64,000 nucleotides of DNA from Microcebus murinus. Taxonomy: Eukaryota; Chordata; Mammalia; Primates; Cheirogaleidae. Position 1 is the first letter of the stretch. Each line of letters begins with the position of its first letter. Location of the stretch: assembly GCF_040939455.1 (NCBI RefSeq), contig NC_134109.1, positions 67,930,501 to 67,994,500 on the forward strand. The letters run 5' to 3'. The position numbers and the translations under genes are program-made. The notes beneath the pieces are model-generated. The model was not told where the DNA came from, ran no database searches, and saw only the letters and a program-made list of their open reading frames with translations. Positions 23,911 to 35,690 of this stretch are shown here, piece by piece.

Positions 23911-24919
23911 ATTTGGGGGTACTAAGCATGGTATTTAGGGGTGAGGGAGCTGGAGGAGTGCAGAATCACGCAAAATGTGGTTCCATCCTCAGGGAGTTTA
24001 GGAGCCACAAGAATACACTGAATGCTTAAAAAGCAGTATGTTCAAGTAAAGAACACAGTGGGATCCACAACCTGACTACTTTGTGGCTGTGTTACCTGTT
24101 AATAACCAAGTGCCATGGCCCTGTCCCCAGCATGAATGCTACAACCTGTTAAGAATGAAGTTCAAATTTTTGGTTTTGAAGGTATGGCCAGTCAGTGTGT
24201 TTAAAAAAACAAAACACAAATTCCTGCCCCTCATTAAGCGTGTTTTTCTGTTTGTTTGTTTTGTTTTTTTAGCTGACCCGCTGTCGATTCTTATTTTCTT
24301 CTTAATATGTCTTAATTGGGTGGAGAATCTTAAACCACAGCAAGCAGCTTTCACAAGTCTGTGCACCAGTATGGCTTAAGCTGAGCGCCCAGTCCCTGAG
24401 GAGCTGGGATTCCCTGCAGTTTGATAACTGCAGTTTGATAACATACTTTAAGGATGTAAAAGAAACTTCTGAAAACAAATTTCTGGTTTATCATTTTATT
24501 TTCTCCATGTTCATTTTTATGCAAACTAATGCTATTCATTTGGATTTTCTTCTATTAAAGGCTTTAAAAGCCAAACCCTTCATCTGAGGGCTTAGTCTGT
24601 AGTGTCTCAGCCTCATCCCTGACCAAATATCTGTCCCTGCATCCCGGCAGACAGTGGCAAAGCCCTCTGCTGTCAGTGTGCCAGCCTCTGTAACTTGGTG
24701 CTGAATTCCTTGCTGAGGTCTTATACTTTTCTGTGTAACTTCAGTCTGTTCAAAGCTTCAGTGATTTTTCCCCCTTAATTCTATTGACCCATGTGGCCAA
24801 ACACCTAATAGGCAGTGTTTTCTTCATGTTCAATTGCTCAGTTGTCTGCCATTTGAAAACTCAGCTCTTTCTTGTGTGCTTGAGTATATGTGGGGATCAG
24901 TAGCCAATAGCTGCACCGT
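23911..24919. other. Intronic DNA
   Basis: Apart from the small tandem duplication at 24414-24441, nothing recognised. Confidence 0.4.
24414..24441. repeat. Perfect 14-bp tandem duplication
   Basis: The unit 'ctgcagtttgataa' occurs twice head to tail (24414-24427 and 24428-24441) with no mismatch. Confidence 0.95.
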
Positions 24920-25145
24920 GCAGTGGAGAAAAGAGTGTAGGCTTCTGAGTCACACAGACTTGGGTTTCAATCTTATACTGACACCAGCTGTGTGATCTTG
25001 GGTGAGTTTCTTCTCCTCTTTGTGCCCTGGTTTCCTCAGCTCTAAAGCTGAGTGGTGGGTGTGGTTCTAGAGATGAAAGGTGATACTGCCTACGTGAAGC
25101 GCCTGGCTTATTTCATGGTGCATAGTAGGTGCTGTTGAATGAAGC
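24920..25145 (+). repeat. MIR SINE, near full length
   Basis: 'cttgggtttcaatcttatac', 'agctgtgtgatcttgggtga', 'ctggtttcctcagctctaaa' and 'gcatagtaggtgctgttgaa' follow sense MIR from the tRNA-like head to the tail. Confidence 0.85.
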
Positions 25146-25664
25146 GACTGCTGTGGTTATCATGTCCTGTTGTTAACCCACTTGGTTCAGTGCCCTGGCA
25201 CTGGTCTCTGGAGAACGTGCTAGTCATCAGGACCCACCCTCCTTAGAAAGCAGTTAGGCTGTGAAATAGCTTTATTTCCATGTTGGTACCTTTGTTAAGG
25301 AGCTGTGATTGGTTAAGACCTGGGCTTGGTAACCCCTCTCATGCATGCCAAAGGTGATAGATGGGCCTGTGTTCTTTGGGAAAGTACTGGTTACTTTCCA
25401 AGAGCCAGTGACCAGCTCCCTGTCTTCTTCTTAAGAGTTGGCAGCCCTTGCAAGGATCCTCAGCCCATCCTGGGAGCTCACTCTCTTCTTCCAAACTTCT
25501 CCATTGTCACCTCCACCCCATCCAAGAACAGCAAGTAGCATTCCTTGTTCATTCCAGGCTTCGTGCCCCAGGTCTTTTCTATGCCCGTTTGGAAGAAGAT
25601 GCTGACCTCTGCTGTTAGTATGGGCGATTTCTAAGCCTATGATCACCATTTGGCCTGAGTTCAG
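25146..25664. other. Intronic DNA, no recognised feature
   Basis: Pyrimidine-rich in parts. No exon or named repeat. Confidence 0.4.
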
Positions 25665-26060
25665 TTTTTCGTTCATTTAATACATATTTATTATGATCTT
25701 AACTGTGGACAAAAATAAGCATGATCAACTGTTTTCGTGGTAATCAGAGGCAGAGAGAGACATAATCAGTGTTGAAATACCGAATTGATTCCTATGAAGG
25801 AAAACAGAGCAGAAGAACTTGACATCCTCAGTAGGAAGTGAGTGGCAAACTTGGATGTGTGGGTTGAAAAAGAGTTTCCTGGGGGTATTGGGAAGGGGTG
25901 GTGGAAGCAGCAGGAGAGGATATCCTAGGGAGGCCCACAGGCAGAGCACACACTCAGCTGGGAGTGTGACACCCCTGAGGAACAGACAGGAGGCCAGTGT
26001 GACCACAGCACAGCAAACAACGGGAAAGTGATGGATGTTGATGGAGAGTGGTGATGACTC
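25665..26060. repeat. Ancient mammalian interspersed repeat, LINE2-like, unassigned
   Basis: 'catttaatacatatttatta' at the left and 'gaacagacaggaggccagtg' at the right belong to the same old repeat type as 10330-10690. Overlapping frames on both strands are shadows. Confidence 0.35.
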
Positions 26061-26064
26061 TCAT

Positions 26065-26470
26065 CATATGACCTCCTTTTTATCCCAGGAACCTGTGAAG
26101 TTCACTTGTTTTTGAAAGAGTCTTCGCAGATATTAAGTTGAGGATTTTCCAGTGAAGAAGTTACCCTGGATTCTCATCCTCTTGGGCCTTAAGTGCCATC
26201 ACATGTGTCTTTATAAGAACGAGGCAGAGTGAGATGAGATGCACACGGAGGCGGCTATGGAAAGGCAGGTGTTGCAGCCCCAAGTCAAGGAGTGTTGGCA
26301 GCTGGCAGAAGCTGGAAGGGCCAAGGAACAGGTTCTCCCCTCATACCTCCAAAAGGAGTATGGTCTTCTGACGTCATGATTTTGGAGTGCTGACCTCCAG
26401 AACTGTGAGAAACTTAGGTTGTTTAAGCTGCTTGGTTTGTAGTAAATTTGTTATGGCAGCCATAGGCTAC
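26065..26470. repeat. Old mammalian interspersed repeat, probably LTR- or transposon-derived, unassigned
   Basis: The order 'gaaagagtcttcgcagatat', 'gtctttataagaacgaggca', 'gacctccagaactgtgagaa' and 'gtaaatttgttatggcagcc' is that of a common mammalian repeat whose family name I cannot give with certainty. Terminal repeats not resolved. Confidence 0.5.
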
Positions 26471-27331
26471 TCTCCTCTGAGGGGAGACTCCTGGAGTAAG
26501 TGACTATATTCTCAACACCTAGGATTTTAGACATTTAGATGAGGCCCATTCCTTTCGCCACAAAGGAATGCTATAAGAGGTATAGAAGATGTCGCCCTCA
26601 TTCTATCTATCAGAAATTTAATAGAAATTTAAGCAGTGAATTGTCTATATATTAAGCATTTGCACATACTCACAAATATATGAAGAAATAAAGTATGTTT
26701 GGAGATATCTCCTTACTCTCAAAAGCTTCCCGATGTGGTGGTTTCCTTCTCTGGGCTGGAATGCCCCTTGGTCACACCTTTTCTAGTTTTGCTTGTTTGA
26801 TGGCATTTGTGGACAGCATTAAACTAATCAAGAGGGAAAACATACCTTTTTGCTTTTATGCTTAGTGAGATGAGGAGCTTATTTATTCCTAGTGTATTAT
26901 GTTTTCCTTGAATAACAATACTTTAAATTCTTTCAACTCAGAATTTTGTTCTAATGATAAAGAGAGTTTTACTTGTGGAGTTGGGATTCAATTTCCATAA
27001 TTCAGGATTAAATGCTACTTGCAGAGCATGAAGAATTACAATCCTACCACTTTAGAAATGTAGTTTTATCTAGAATAAGTCAAAAAGAGAAATACAAAAT
27101 GATATTTTAGATTAGCACTCTTCAGGTTTGCTTTTGGTTGGGCAAAATATTAGCAATGAATTTTGTGGAGGTTTAGGGGGAAAGTCTATGCTATTAATAG
27201 GTGAATATAATATATGATAACTATCTTCATGCTAACATATATTGACTATTTATGTGCATTTACTTAAATAGGCCACTTCAAACTCTACAAATTTGAAATA
27301 AGTTTATCTGTCTTAATGAAATTTTCTAGAT
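26471..27331. other. AT-rich intronic DNA
   Basis: No exon or repeat recognised. Confidence 0.4.
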
Positions 27332-28769
27332 TATTTTTTAAATATATGTATTTATTTCAGAATATCATGGGGGTACAAATGTTTTGATTGCATGGTTATT
27401 TTTGTACAGCTTGAGTTAAAAAGTATAAGTGTGCCTATCACTCTAGTAGTATACATTGTACTCATTAGGTGTGAGTTCACCCATTCCTTCCTGCTTGATT
27501 TCTGTTGAGTTTTACTTCTGTATGTGCTCATGAGTGCTGATCTGTTAGTTCCAATTTAATAGTGAGTACGTGTGGTGTTTGTTTTTCCATTTTTGGGATA
27601 CTTCACTTAGAAGGATGGTCTCTAGTTCCATCTAGATTGCTACAAAGGGCATTAATTCATCATTTTTTTCTTGTGACTGAGTAGTACTCAATGGTATAAA
27701 TACACCACATTTTATTACTTATAAATTGACGGGCACTTGGGTTAATTCCAATCTTTGTGATTGTGATTGTGCTGCAATAAACATTCAAGTAAAGCAAAAG
27801 GAACAAATATGAAGGCATTATTTTACCAGACTTCATGCTATACTGCAGGGCCATAGTAACAAAAACAGCATGGGACTGGCACAAAAAAAGAGACATAGAC
27901 TTGTGGAACAGAACAGAGAACCCAGATATAAAACAATCCACATATAGCCATCTGATCTTTGACAAAGCAGGCAATAATATACACTGGGGAAAAGAAGCTC
28001 TATTTAATAAATGGTGCTAGGAAAATTGGATGCAAAAGTTTGAAAACTACATACAGAAGTTTAAAACAGGATCCATATCTCTCACTACTCACAAACATTA
28101 ATTCAAGATGGATAAAAGAATTAAATATAAGGCATGAAACCATAAGAATTCTAGAAGAAAATGTTGGAAAAACTCTTCTAGATATTGGCCTAGGAAAAGA
28201 ACTTATGAGGAAGACCCCAATGGCAATCACAGCAACAACAAAAATAAATAGGACTTTATTAAATTGAAAAAGCTTCTGCACAGCTAAAGAAAAAGTTAAT
28301 AGAAAAAATAGACAACCTACAGAATGGGAGAAAATATTTGTAAGCTATACATCCATTAAAGGGCTAATAACCAGAATCTACAAAGAACTCAAGCAAATCA
28401 GGCAAAAAAACCCCAAACAGCCCCATTAAAAAGTGGGAGAAAGACATGTACAGAAGCCTTTCAAAAGAAGATAGACTAATGCCATTAAACATGTGAAAAA
28501 ATGCTCAGTGTCTCTAATTATCAGAGAAATACAAATCAGAACTATAATGAGATATCACCTAACTCCAGTGAGAATAGTTTGTATCAAAAAGTTCCAAAAC
28601 AAGATACTGGTGTGGATGCAGAGAGAAAGGAACACTTATACACTGTTAGTGGAACTGTTAGTATAACCTGTATGGAATATGAGACTCCTCAACGAACTAA
28701 AAGTAGTTCTACCATTTGATCCAGCCATCCCACTACTGGGTATTTACCCAAATGAAAAAAAAAGTCATA
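27332..28769 (-). mobile_element. L1 insertion with inverted 5' segment (twin priming)
   Basis: Positions about 27340-27790 are the antisense of an L1 3' end ('ttcagaatatcatgggggta' to 'gctgcaataaacattcaagt'). From 27791 the sequence flips to sense L1 ORF2 ('cagcatgggactggcacaaa', 'gatccagccatcccactact') and stops at 28769 after 'aaaaaagtcata'. In L1 order the two parts meet almost exactly: the flanking end of the inverted part and the start of the 3' part are adjacent except for about 20 missing bases, judged against the intact copy at 57893-58607. This is the signature of twin priming. A weak 'tatttttt' repeat at 27332-27339 and 28771-28778 may be the target duplication. ORF2 pieces are broken by stops. 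Confidence 0.88.
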
Positions 28770-28782
28770 CTATTTTTTGCTA

Positions 28783-29995
28783 TTTTTATATAAAAGTTAC
28801 AAATATGCAACAGTAGAGAGCATAATATAATGAGCCCCCAGGTATCCATCATCCAGACAGTCATATTTATTTCCCATCCACTTCTTCTCATTGGATTATT
28901 TTTATGTAAATCATATCATTTCATTCTTCAGTATTTCCGTATGTGTATATTTAAAAAACAGAGACTCTACCACCTGCCCCCCCCCCCACAGAGTCTCACC
29001 CTGTTGCCTGGGCTGGAGTGCAGTAAAAAACAGAGACTTTTAAAAAGTACAAAGTACCAATATCACAACAACAAATTCCTTAATGCCTAATATCAAGTCA
29101 GTGTTCAGTTTTCCCAATTATCCCATGTATATTTATATCTCATATGTATAAATTCAAAGAAAGTATTAAAAAGTTTTTAGAGAAAGTATATTTCATAAAG
29201 AATGAAACACATTTTATAAGAGCAAAAAATTAAAATAACAAAAATACAGCAAAGAACTTATGGTCTATTTAGTTTGGCAGTTGTACAAAAAGAAATAGAA
29301 ATATATAATTAAGTACCTTGACGTTTTTCTATCAGATTATGACAAAATTTTTAAAATAAAGAATGAGCAAAAATTATACAGTAAAGAAATGTGATATAAT
29401 ATTAGCTTGGCATTTAGGGTTATATAAGAGAATATTTTCAACTAAATATTCACTTAAAAAGTCATGTGTCTAGAGTTCAGCGTGTACTAAAAGACAAAAA
29501 ATATATATGATAAGTAATGACAGAGGATAATCATTATTGTGATTTCTAACACTATAGTTTAGATTTGCCTGATTATGAACTTTATGTAAATGGAATCCTA
29601 TAGTATATACTATTTAGTGCTTGGCTTCTTCCTTTCAGTATTGTTTATGAGATTCATTCACCCATATTGCATGTAGCTATAGTTTGTCATTCTCATTGCT
29701 GAATAGGATTCTATTGTAAAAATGTATCACTATTTTTTTGTATCATTCTATTGTTGATTGACATTTAGACTTTTTTCAGGGTTTGGTTATTACAAATAGT
29801 GCTGCTATGAATATTCTGATACACATCTTTTGGTGGATATACCCACATATTCCTGTTAGGTATATGTAGAAATAGAATTGCCAGATTAAAGAGTATGTAT
29901 CACTTTAGTTTCAGTATATGCTGCCAAACAGATTGCCAAAATGTAGTAACAATTTACACTCTTCTCCAGCCATGTACAGAGTGCCTATTGTTCCA
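28783..29995 (-). mobile_element. Old L1 (L1ME/L1M-type) 3' region, host of a small Alu insertion
   Basis: 'tgagcccccaggtatccatc', 'cttcagtatttccgtatgtg' and 'attccttaatgcctaatatc' (28783-29160), then 'ttatgtaaatggaatcctat', 'ttgctgaataggattctatt', and 'gaattgccagattaaagagt' (29555-29995) are antisense old-L1 3' UTR and ORF2 end. The A-rich stretch 29160-29555 between them is not resolved. Confidence 0.65.
28967..29024 (-). mobile_element. Tiny 5'-truncated Alu with a poly(G) tail and 14-bp target duplication
   Basis: The 58-bp insert contains 'acagagtctcaccctgttgc' and 'ctgggctggagtgcagt', the antisense of the Alu 3' end. It is flanked by 'aaaaaacagagact' at 28953-28966 and 29025-29038. The flanking old L1 reads through when one copy and the insert are removed. 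Where the A tail should be, the minus strand has 11 G followed by 'caggtggtag'. Confidence 0.8.
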
Positions 29996-30084
29996 CATGT
30001 GGTCATTTTAAATGTTTAGTTATTTAGTGAGGGGAGGAGTGAGTCTTTGCAGTTGAAATTTGATGGGCGTAAGAAAGCCAGTTG
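29996..30084. other. Short intronic spacer
   Basis: Nothing recognised between the old L1 and the LTR. Confidence 0.4.
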
Positions 30085-30088
30085 CTAT

Positions 30089-30490
30089 TGTTAAAAGAAA
30101 AACTTGAGACAAATTAAATTTAACAGAGTTTAATTGAGCAAAGAATGATTTGCTAATTGGGAAGCCCTCAGAAGTACAGGCTCAGAGCAACTCCAGGGCT
30201 GCCACATGGTTGGATGGCATTTATGGCCAGAAAAAGGGAAGATGACATACAAAAAACAGAAGAGAGGTGAAGAAACAGCTGGATTGGTAACAGCTTGGCC
30301 TTTTCCTCACTTGAACATGGTTTGAACAGTTGGCTACCTCTGATTGACTGAGACTTGGCCTCTTGTTACAAGAGAAGGTTACAGTCTGTTTACACATGTT
30401 GTTAGGTTATAGTTCACTATGTATGCAGAAACCTTTAAGCTGAACTTGAAATATGTAAGGAAGCAGCTTCGGGCTAAACTTAATTTAACA
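30089..30490. mobile_element. Solo LTR of an endogenous retrovirus (4-bp target duplication)
   Basis: The 402-bp block begins TG and ends CA, with perfect 7-base inverted ends (TGTTAAA / TTTAACA), and is flanked by CTAT at 30085-30088 and 30491-30494. TG...CA ends plus a 4-bp duplication are expected of a gammaretrovirus-like (ERV1) solo LTR left after LTR-LTR recombination. No internal retroviral genes are present. Inside are 'ttaatttgagcaaagaatga'-like sequence near 30131 and 'ggttatagttcactatgtat'. The family is not named. Transcriptional orientation is not settled. Confidence 0.75.
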
Positions 30491-30494
30491 CTAT

Positions 30495-30616
30495 TTTTAT
30501 TCATCTGAAATTTTAAGGAAATAGATTTTGGCAAAATTAAAGACAGTTTCCTCATTCATTCTATGAGAAATATTTCCATTTATAAATTATCTATTTGTTT
30601 GTAACTGTCTTTTATG

Positions 30617-30679
<63 letters not shown>

Positions 30680-33084
30680 GAGGAACATGGTGAATGGCTT
30701 GCCACAGTCCCTCTGGGAAGAACTCTTAGCAATCCGGAATGCCATTAAGGTGCCTCTCAGTCTTGCCTTTTCAAGGCCAACTAGTGCTAAACTGAAGTTC
30801 CCATTTTCCATCTCTGTAGTTGTCTGTTACTCCTCTATGGAATCCTCTTAGTTTCTGCATTTCTGAAATTTTGAAGATTAAAATAAACTAGGGATGAGAT
30901 ATCATTACTCAGTTTAGAGAAAAACCTTGCCTTCTGGCCCATGCATTTTACACTTGTGTTACTGTTTTTAAATAAAAAATATTAGATATTAAAATAATGG
31001 CATTGTATGAGGAGGTGTCCAGCTGTACCCAGCTTTTGTTTGTAAGATAAGTGCATTTGTTCTAATGGTGCTTTACTCTCTGCTTTTTCCTGTTGTATTT
31101 TATTACCAATTCAGTTGGATTCATGCCTTTTCCCCTGTGGTTACTTTTAGTTGTTTCCTCATCTTTTCAGCTACTCTGTGTGCCTTCCCCTCCCCCACTG
31201 ATGTCATCATCTAAGGGCACTGGGTATGAAGATGTGCACCAAGATATTAGGATTAACTTTAGGATGACTACTAGATCTTATTCTCCATTTTATGCTGTGG
31301 AATAAATTGCGGTGACGGGGAAAACCCATCTCCTTCAGTACTTAGATTCTGTGTGACGTCTTGAGGAATTAATAACCAATCACGCTAGCTCTGTCTTAAT
31401 TGTTATGTAACAGAATCAGTAACTTTTTTTGCTCTTAGAGATGGAATATTCTCTTTTCATCTATCACCTGATATTAATTTTTGAAAGTTTTGTTAAGGAT
31501 AAACTCTATTCCTTTTTGGTCTCTGGTTAGTTGAGGAGAGCCCCAGCTGTAGTGGCCACAGAAGAAGAGAAACTGGTCCGTGGAGAATTATTAAAGATGT
31601 TGTCTCATGTGCTCATGGTCAGAATACAGTTCTTAGTTGGTTTTTCCCATTTCTCTAAATTCAGAAAATCAACCATGTGAGAATAATGTCAGGAGTCCCT
31701 CTCTGAGCCAGTCACAGAGTCTGTTACTGAATGTGAGGCACCTTCATGCCACAGGGCTTTGAGTGCTGCCCTACAGCCTGAGCTGCTGGCACTACACAGA
31801 GATTCTTTGAGCAAAGCATCAGGTCCCTGGACTCTGAGAGGTAGGTGAAAAGTTTCATTAAAGGCATAAAGTCAAGGCTTTTCATAATCATTACAGTTTC
31901 CCTTGGAGATTCTTTGGGTCCAGGTACTGGGCAGTGCCAATCCCTAGGAATCTCAACAAAGTCTTGTAGCTTTCCCACTGTGGGTTCGAAAATGGATTTT
32001 TATGAGTTTTAGAGCTATTTCAAAGTGCAGGTCCTTCTCAAGTACTTTTGCTTTCTTCAGAGAGAAGTGGGATTTGGCATCTTTTCTCCTGTTTTCATGG
32101 ATGTAGTACTTTGTGACTTCTGTGTAATACTAGGGCAAAGGATACTGCATATGGAGACTTATTTGTGTGTGAAATTAATGTTTGTTTTCAGATTGGAAAC
32201 TGATCTGACCCAAGAAGCCATTAGTCACTAGTGAAAATCTGAGCAATCTTCCTGAAGTCAGAAATCAATATGTGTAGAGATATGAGTTTATATAACAAGA
32301 TGATACTTCTGAGCTTGGATCCTTATAAATAAAAAGTGCATCTTGCAATATGTGGGGACAAGGTGTTCTCTTTCAAAAAGACTGTTTGGAGGTGGTGATG
32401 TCATTCTACCATTGGGAAATGTATGGATTTGGGCTTTTTTGTCATTAAACTTTAGCTGTGTTACACATTCTTATTCAATCACTCCCTATTTACTATTAAG
32501 TTGAGCAGCCCACTCCCCAGCCTTTATTTTTAGTCACTTTCCCCCATGTGTAAAGAGTGCTTAGTATCTAAGAATGGAAGTTTTGTTTGTGGAAGCATCT
32601 CTGTTCTGTGGAGCCGATGCATAAATGATATTCTTCTTCCCCTTCTTGGCTCCTTTCCACCGTAGTTGGCAGTGACTCTTCTTGTCTGTAATTGGTCTTT
32701 GCGAGTCGTGCCTGCAAATGTGTACACTGTGCCTCCTGGCATTCTGCTGAAATTGTTCTGGATTTTCTCATTTACTTCTCCATCGCTGTCTCTTTCACCA
32801 CGTTGTGCTCCTCAATCCCTATTTTCTTCAAAAAGCCATCTGTGTCCCCTTCTGTGGGCTGTTCCCATCGCGGCTGTCACTCCTGTCTGAGCATAAGCCT
32901 CAGCTGATTCAAACCAGTTTGGTCCCAGAGAATCAGAAAACTGAATTCCTTCACATGTCATTGTTCTGTTCTCTCAACTTAACCATTTTCATTATTCTCA
33001 AATCAAGTGAAAGTCACCTAGTTACTAATTCTAGGGAAAAACTGCTATATTATGTTTCTAACTAAGCTGTTTTTGTGAAGGAGC
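30495..33084. other. Intronic DNA, largely unique
   Basis: Apart from the TC microsatellite, no exon or named repeat. Overlapping frames at 32530-33065 lie on both strands and show no family resemblance. Confidence 0.4.
30625..30674. repeat. (TC)n microsatellite
   Basis: Twenty-five uninterrupted TC units, preceded by imperfect ones from about 30617. The long polypurine-polypyrimidine tract can form H-DNA. The E/R-rich minus frame at 30587-30811 is its translation. Confidence 0.97.
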
Positions 33085-33190
33085 CAATGAGTTAATATGT
33101 TTTTAACATACAGAAAGCCTTTAGAATGATGCTAAGCACATAGTCCATGTTTGGTAAATTTCAGCTGTTATTGCTATTATTTTTTAAATT
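33085..33190 (+). repeat. MIR SINE, 3' end
   Basis: 'gagccaatgagttaatatgt', 'gaatgatgctaagcacatag' and 'gctgttattgctattatttt' fit the end of sense MIR. Confidence 0.6.
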
Positions 33191-33294
33191 CTTATTATTT
33201 TGCAACGTTGGAAACTCCTTCAAGATAGGGCACATCTGTCTATCTATGACCATAGTGGCAGTGATGGTCTGACTAGCCTTGTTTGTACAGTGGT

Positions 33295-33480
33295 GTTTTC
33301 AAGTATGGTCCAAAGGCTGACTGATTCAGAACAATGTCAGGTGCTCAGAAAATAGCAGAGTCCTGGGGTCCACTACAAAAGACTTGCCAAACCATGATCT
33401 GTGGGATGTTGGAGTTAAGAATCTGATTTTTAAAACAAATCTTCTTGGTTGGTTCTTATGCATGCTAAAGTTCAAGGATT
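33295..33480. mobile_element. MER5-type hAT transposon remnant
   Basis: 'tcaagtatggtccaaaggct' at the left and 'ttatgcatgctaaagttcaa' at the right resemble the two ends of MER5A/B, with 'gaatctgatttttaaaacaa' inside. Confidence 0.55.
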
Positions 33481-33481
33481 A

Positions 33482-33590
33482 TTTTTGTACCCAATAAATT
33501 GTGAGCCATTAGAGGCATAATACCTTTTAAGACGTCATGCATGGAGCAGTTACTTAATCATTGGTTTGTTGAATAAGAGGCCTCAGAGAG
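33482..33590 (+). repeat. L2 LINE, 3' end
   Basis: 'aaattgtgagccattagagg' and 'ttggtttgttgaataagagg' fit the extreme 3' end of L2. Confidence 0.45.
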
Positions 33591-33604
33591 CATTGGGTCC
33601 ATCG

Positions 33605-33735
33605 CCCTCATGTTGTCAATGGGGGAGGTATTAGAGAAGGCAGTGAGAAAAATCTCTTAAGATCTTATCTTTTGCTAGTGGCAGAGTCAGGGTTAAAATT
33701 TAGGCTTCTTACTCCCAGTTCTGTTCTCTTTCCAC
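33605..33735 (-). repeat. MIR SINE fragment
   Basis: 'tagtggcagagtcagggtta' and 'ttcttactcccagttctgtt' match antisense MIR. Confidence 0.55.
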
Positions 33736-35289
33736 ACTCAAAACAAACTCCCCATGTCCAAATAATGACGCAGAAGGTCTTCCAGTGTGTCTTCCATAAG
33801 GAGGTGGAGGGGACTGTCCTAAGTCAAAACAGGTAGAGAAGACAGGGAAAGGAAACTGAGTGATCTAGAGGGAAAAAAGATAAGAGGAAGATGACTGAGA
33901 TGTAATGAGAAGAGCATAGGTTTTGAAGATTGGAGAGTTTGAGAAAACAAGAAAAGAGGTTGTATGTACAGAGAGGAGAGCAAAGGTAGGAAAAGCTAGG
34001 ACAGGAATATAATGGGTATGTGTTCAAGTTTCATACTGTAAGGTGTTCATAATCTAGTGATGAGAGCCTTGGATTGAAGAGTTTGGTTTAAAACTCTTTA
34101 ATGACTTAGCGAGGCAAACCCAGAGCACTGGACAAAAACATTTCAAAGCCCCTTTAGCTTCAGCTTTGATCTGAACATGGCAAAAATGTCCAGTGCGGTG
34201 TGGTCTGTCCAAGGCACTGTCTCCAGGGAACACCATGGGGAATACCATGGGCTTCTAAGGACACCCTTCCCTTAATTTCCACTTGCTCCCAGCAGAACGC
34301 TGGCTCTTCATGTCTGACGTGGTGAGGGCTATGCCACTGTGATGCGTTTAAAAATAACTTTAATTAGAACTTTTTTCCTTGGAGGTTTTAAAGCAAAAAG
34401 AAAAACAGCTGTGTTTATCTACCTCTGCCTGAGAGCAGAGCCTGCCCCGTCCCAGCTGGAGGTGTCCTTACTGTTTGCTGCTCTCCTTGGTGGTCAGCGT
34501 GCCCAAGCTTGAGGAAGAGAAGAGACCTTCTGTGTGATGGCAGAACTCAATAGGGTTCCTCCAAACTTTACTGTTACTCATCTTTGAAGGTGAAAAAAAA
34601 ATGACTTGTCAACCCTTCACTGGTTAGTTCCTTGAATTGACAGCTTTTTCTTGCACGCTCTCAGCCTCTTCTGGTAGAGGAAGCTACATTTGGACAGACT
34701 AAAGAAAGATGGAGAAAGGTGAGGGCAAAAACCTAAAAACAAACAAAAAAACCCTCATTTCTGTTTCAAATTGTTTGGGAGAGAAAACAAAGCATTTAAG
34801 AAATTCATGTTGCTTAGTACAAAAAAAAGCAACAGATGAATTTCAATGACTGTATAAATAAGTAACTGTTTCAAATCACCAAATTACCCTTTATAAATGA
34901 GAAAATATGTATTCATGCCAGTTCTTTGGTACTTCAGAGTCAAAGCTAGAGCTCCTACTGTTAAAGAAATTTCAGTGATTTATTTAAAGGTCAAGATACA
35001 GACATTATTCTAACCATTGAAACCAATTTTTATTCCTTTCTGAATGTTATAATCCAATTACATAGCAGTACCTTTTATTAAATATATTCAATTCGGTACT
35101 GAAGAGAGACTGTTTTATTATCCATAGCAATTAAGTTTTCAGATGTCCTTCTTCAGAACTAAACCTGGCAGTTTCCATTGAGTTTACCTTTTTAATGAAG
35201 AATTCAGAATTTAATTACTAAATGTCATAAGGAACATAAAACTGAAAGATGTAAAAATTTAAGGGTTCGATTCTGATGGAACATTTAGA
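33736..35289. other. Intronic DNA, no recognised feature
   Basis: Two chance frames on the minus strand (33824-34027, 34054-34248). No exon signals or named repeat. Confidence 0.4.
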
Positions 35290-35690
35290 ATAAATCATCA
35301 GTTAGGATTCTGTTCAGCTGTACCTAGTCAAAAGCCAGAATAAACAGTGGCTTAAATAAATCAGGGTTTTTTTCCTCTTAGGAGTCAGGGCGGGTACCTC
35401 TGTTCCTCTGCCTTACCTGGCTCCGATTGCCTGTGGTTGCAAGGAGAGCGGGCACCTGTAGGGTCACACCTGCCATTCGGGAAGAAGGAAGGGGCAGGGG
35501 GGAGGGCAAAAGGAGCAGGCCAGCTTTCAGTGGGTTCTCCCAGAAACCCAGGTGACTTCCAAGTGCAATTTTTTGGCCACCCTACCTGCGAATGAGGAGA
35601 AGTGGAAAACACATTGCTCACTCCCCATACGCATCCTGCCCCTAAATCAGGGTTCTGTTAAGAAGAGGATAAAGGTTACCAGATAAGATG
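35290..35690. repeat. Old mammalian interspersed repeat, unassigned
   Basis: 'aataaacagtggcttaaata' at the left, 'aaggggcaggggggagggca' in the middle and 'ttttttggccaccctacctg' further right follow the order of a common mammalian repeat that I cannot name. The minus frame at 35385-35621 is contained in it. Confidence 0.35.

Noticed and set aside
30587..30811. 74-codon minus frame with RE repeats
   Set aside because: Translation of the TC microsatellite.
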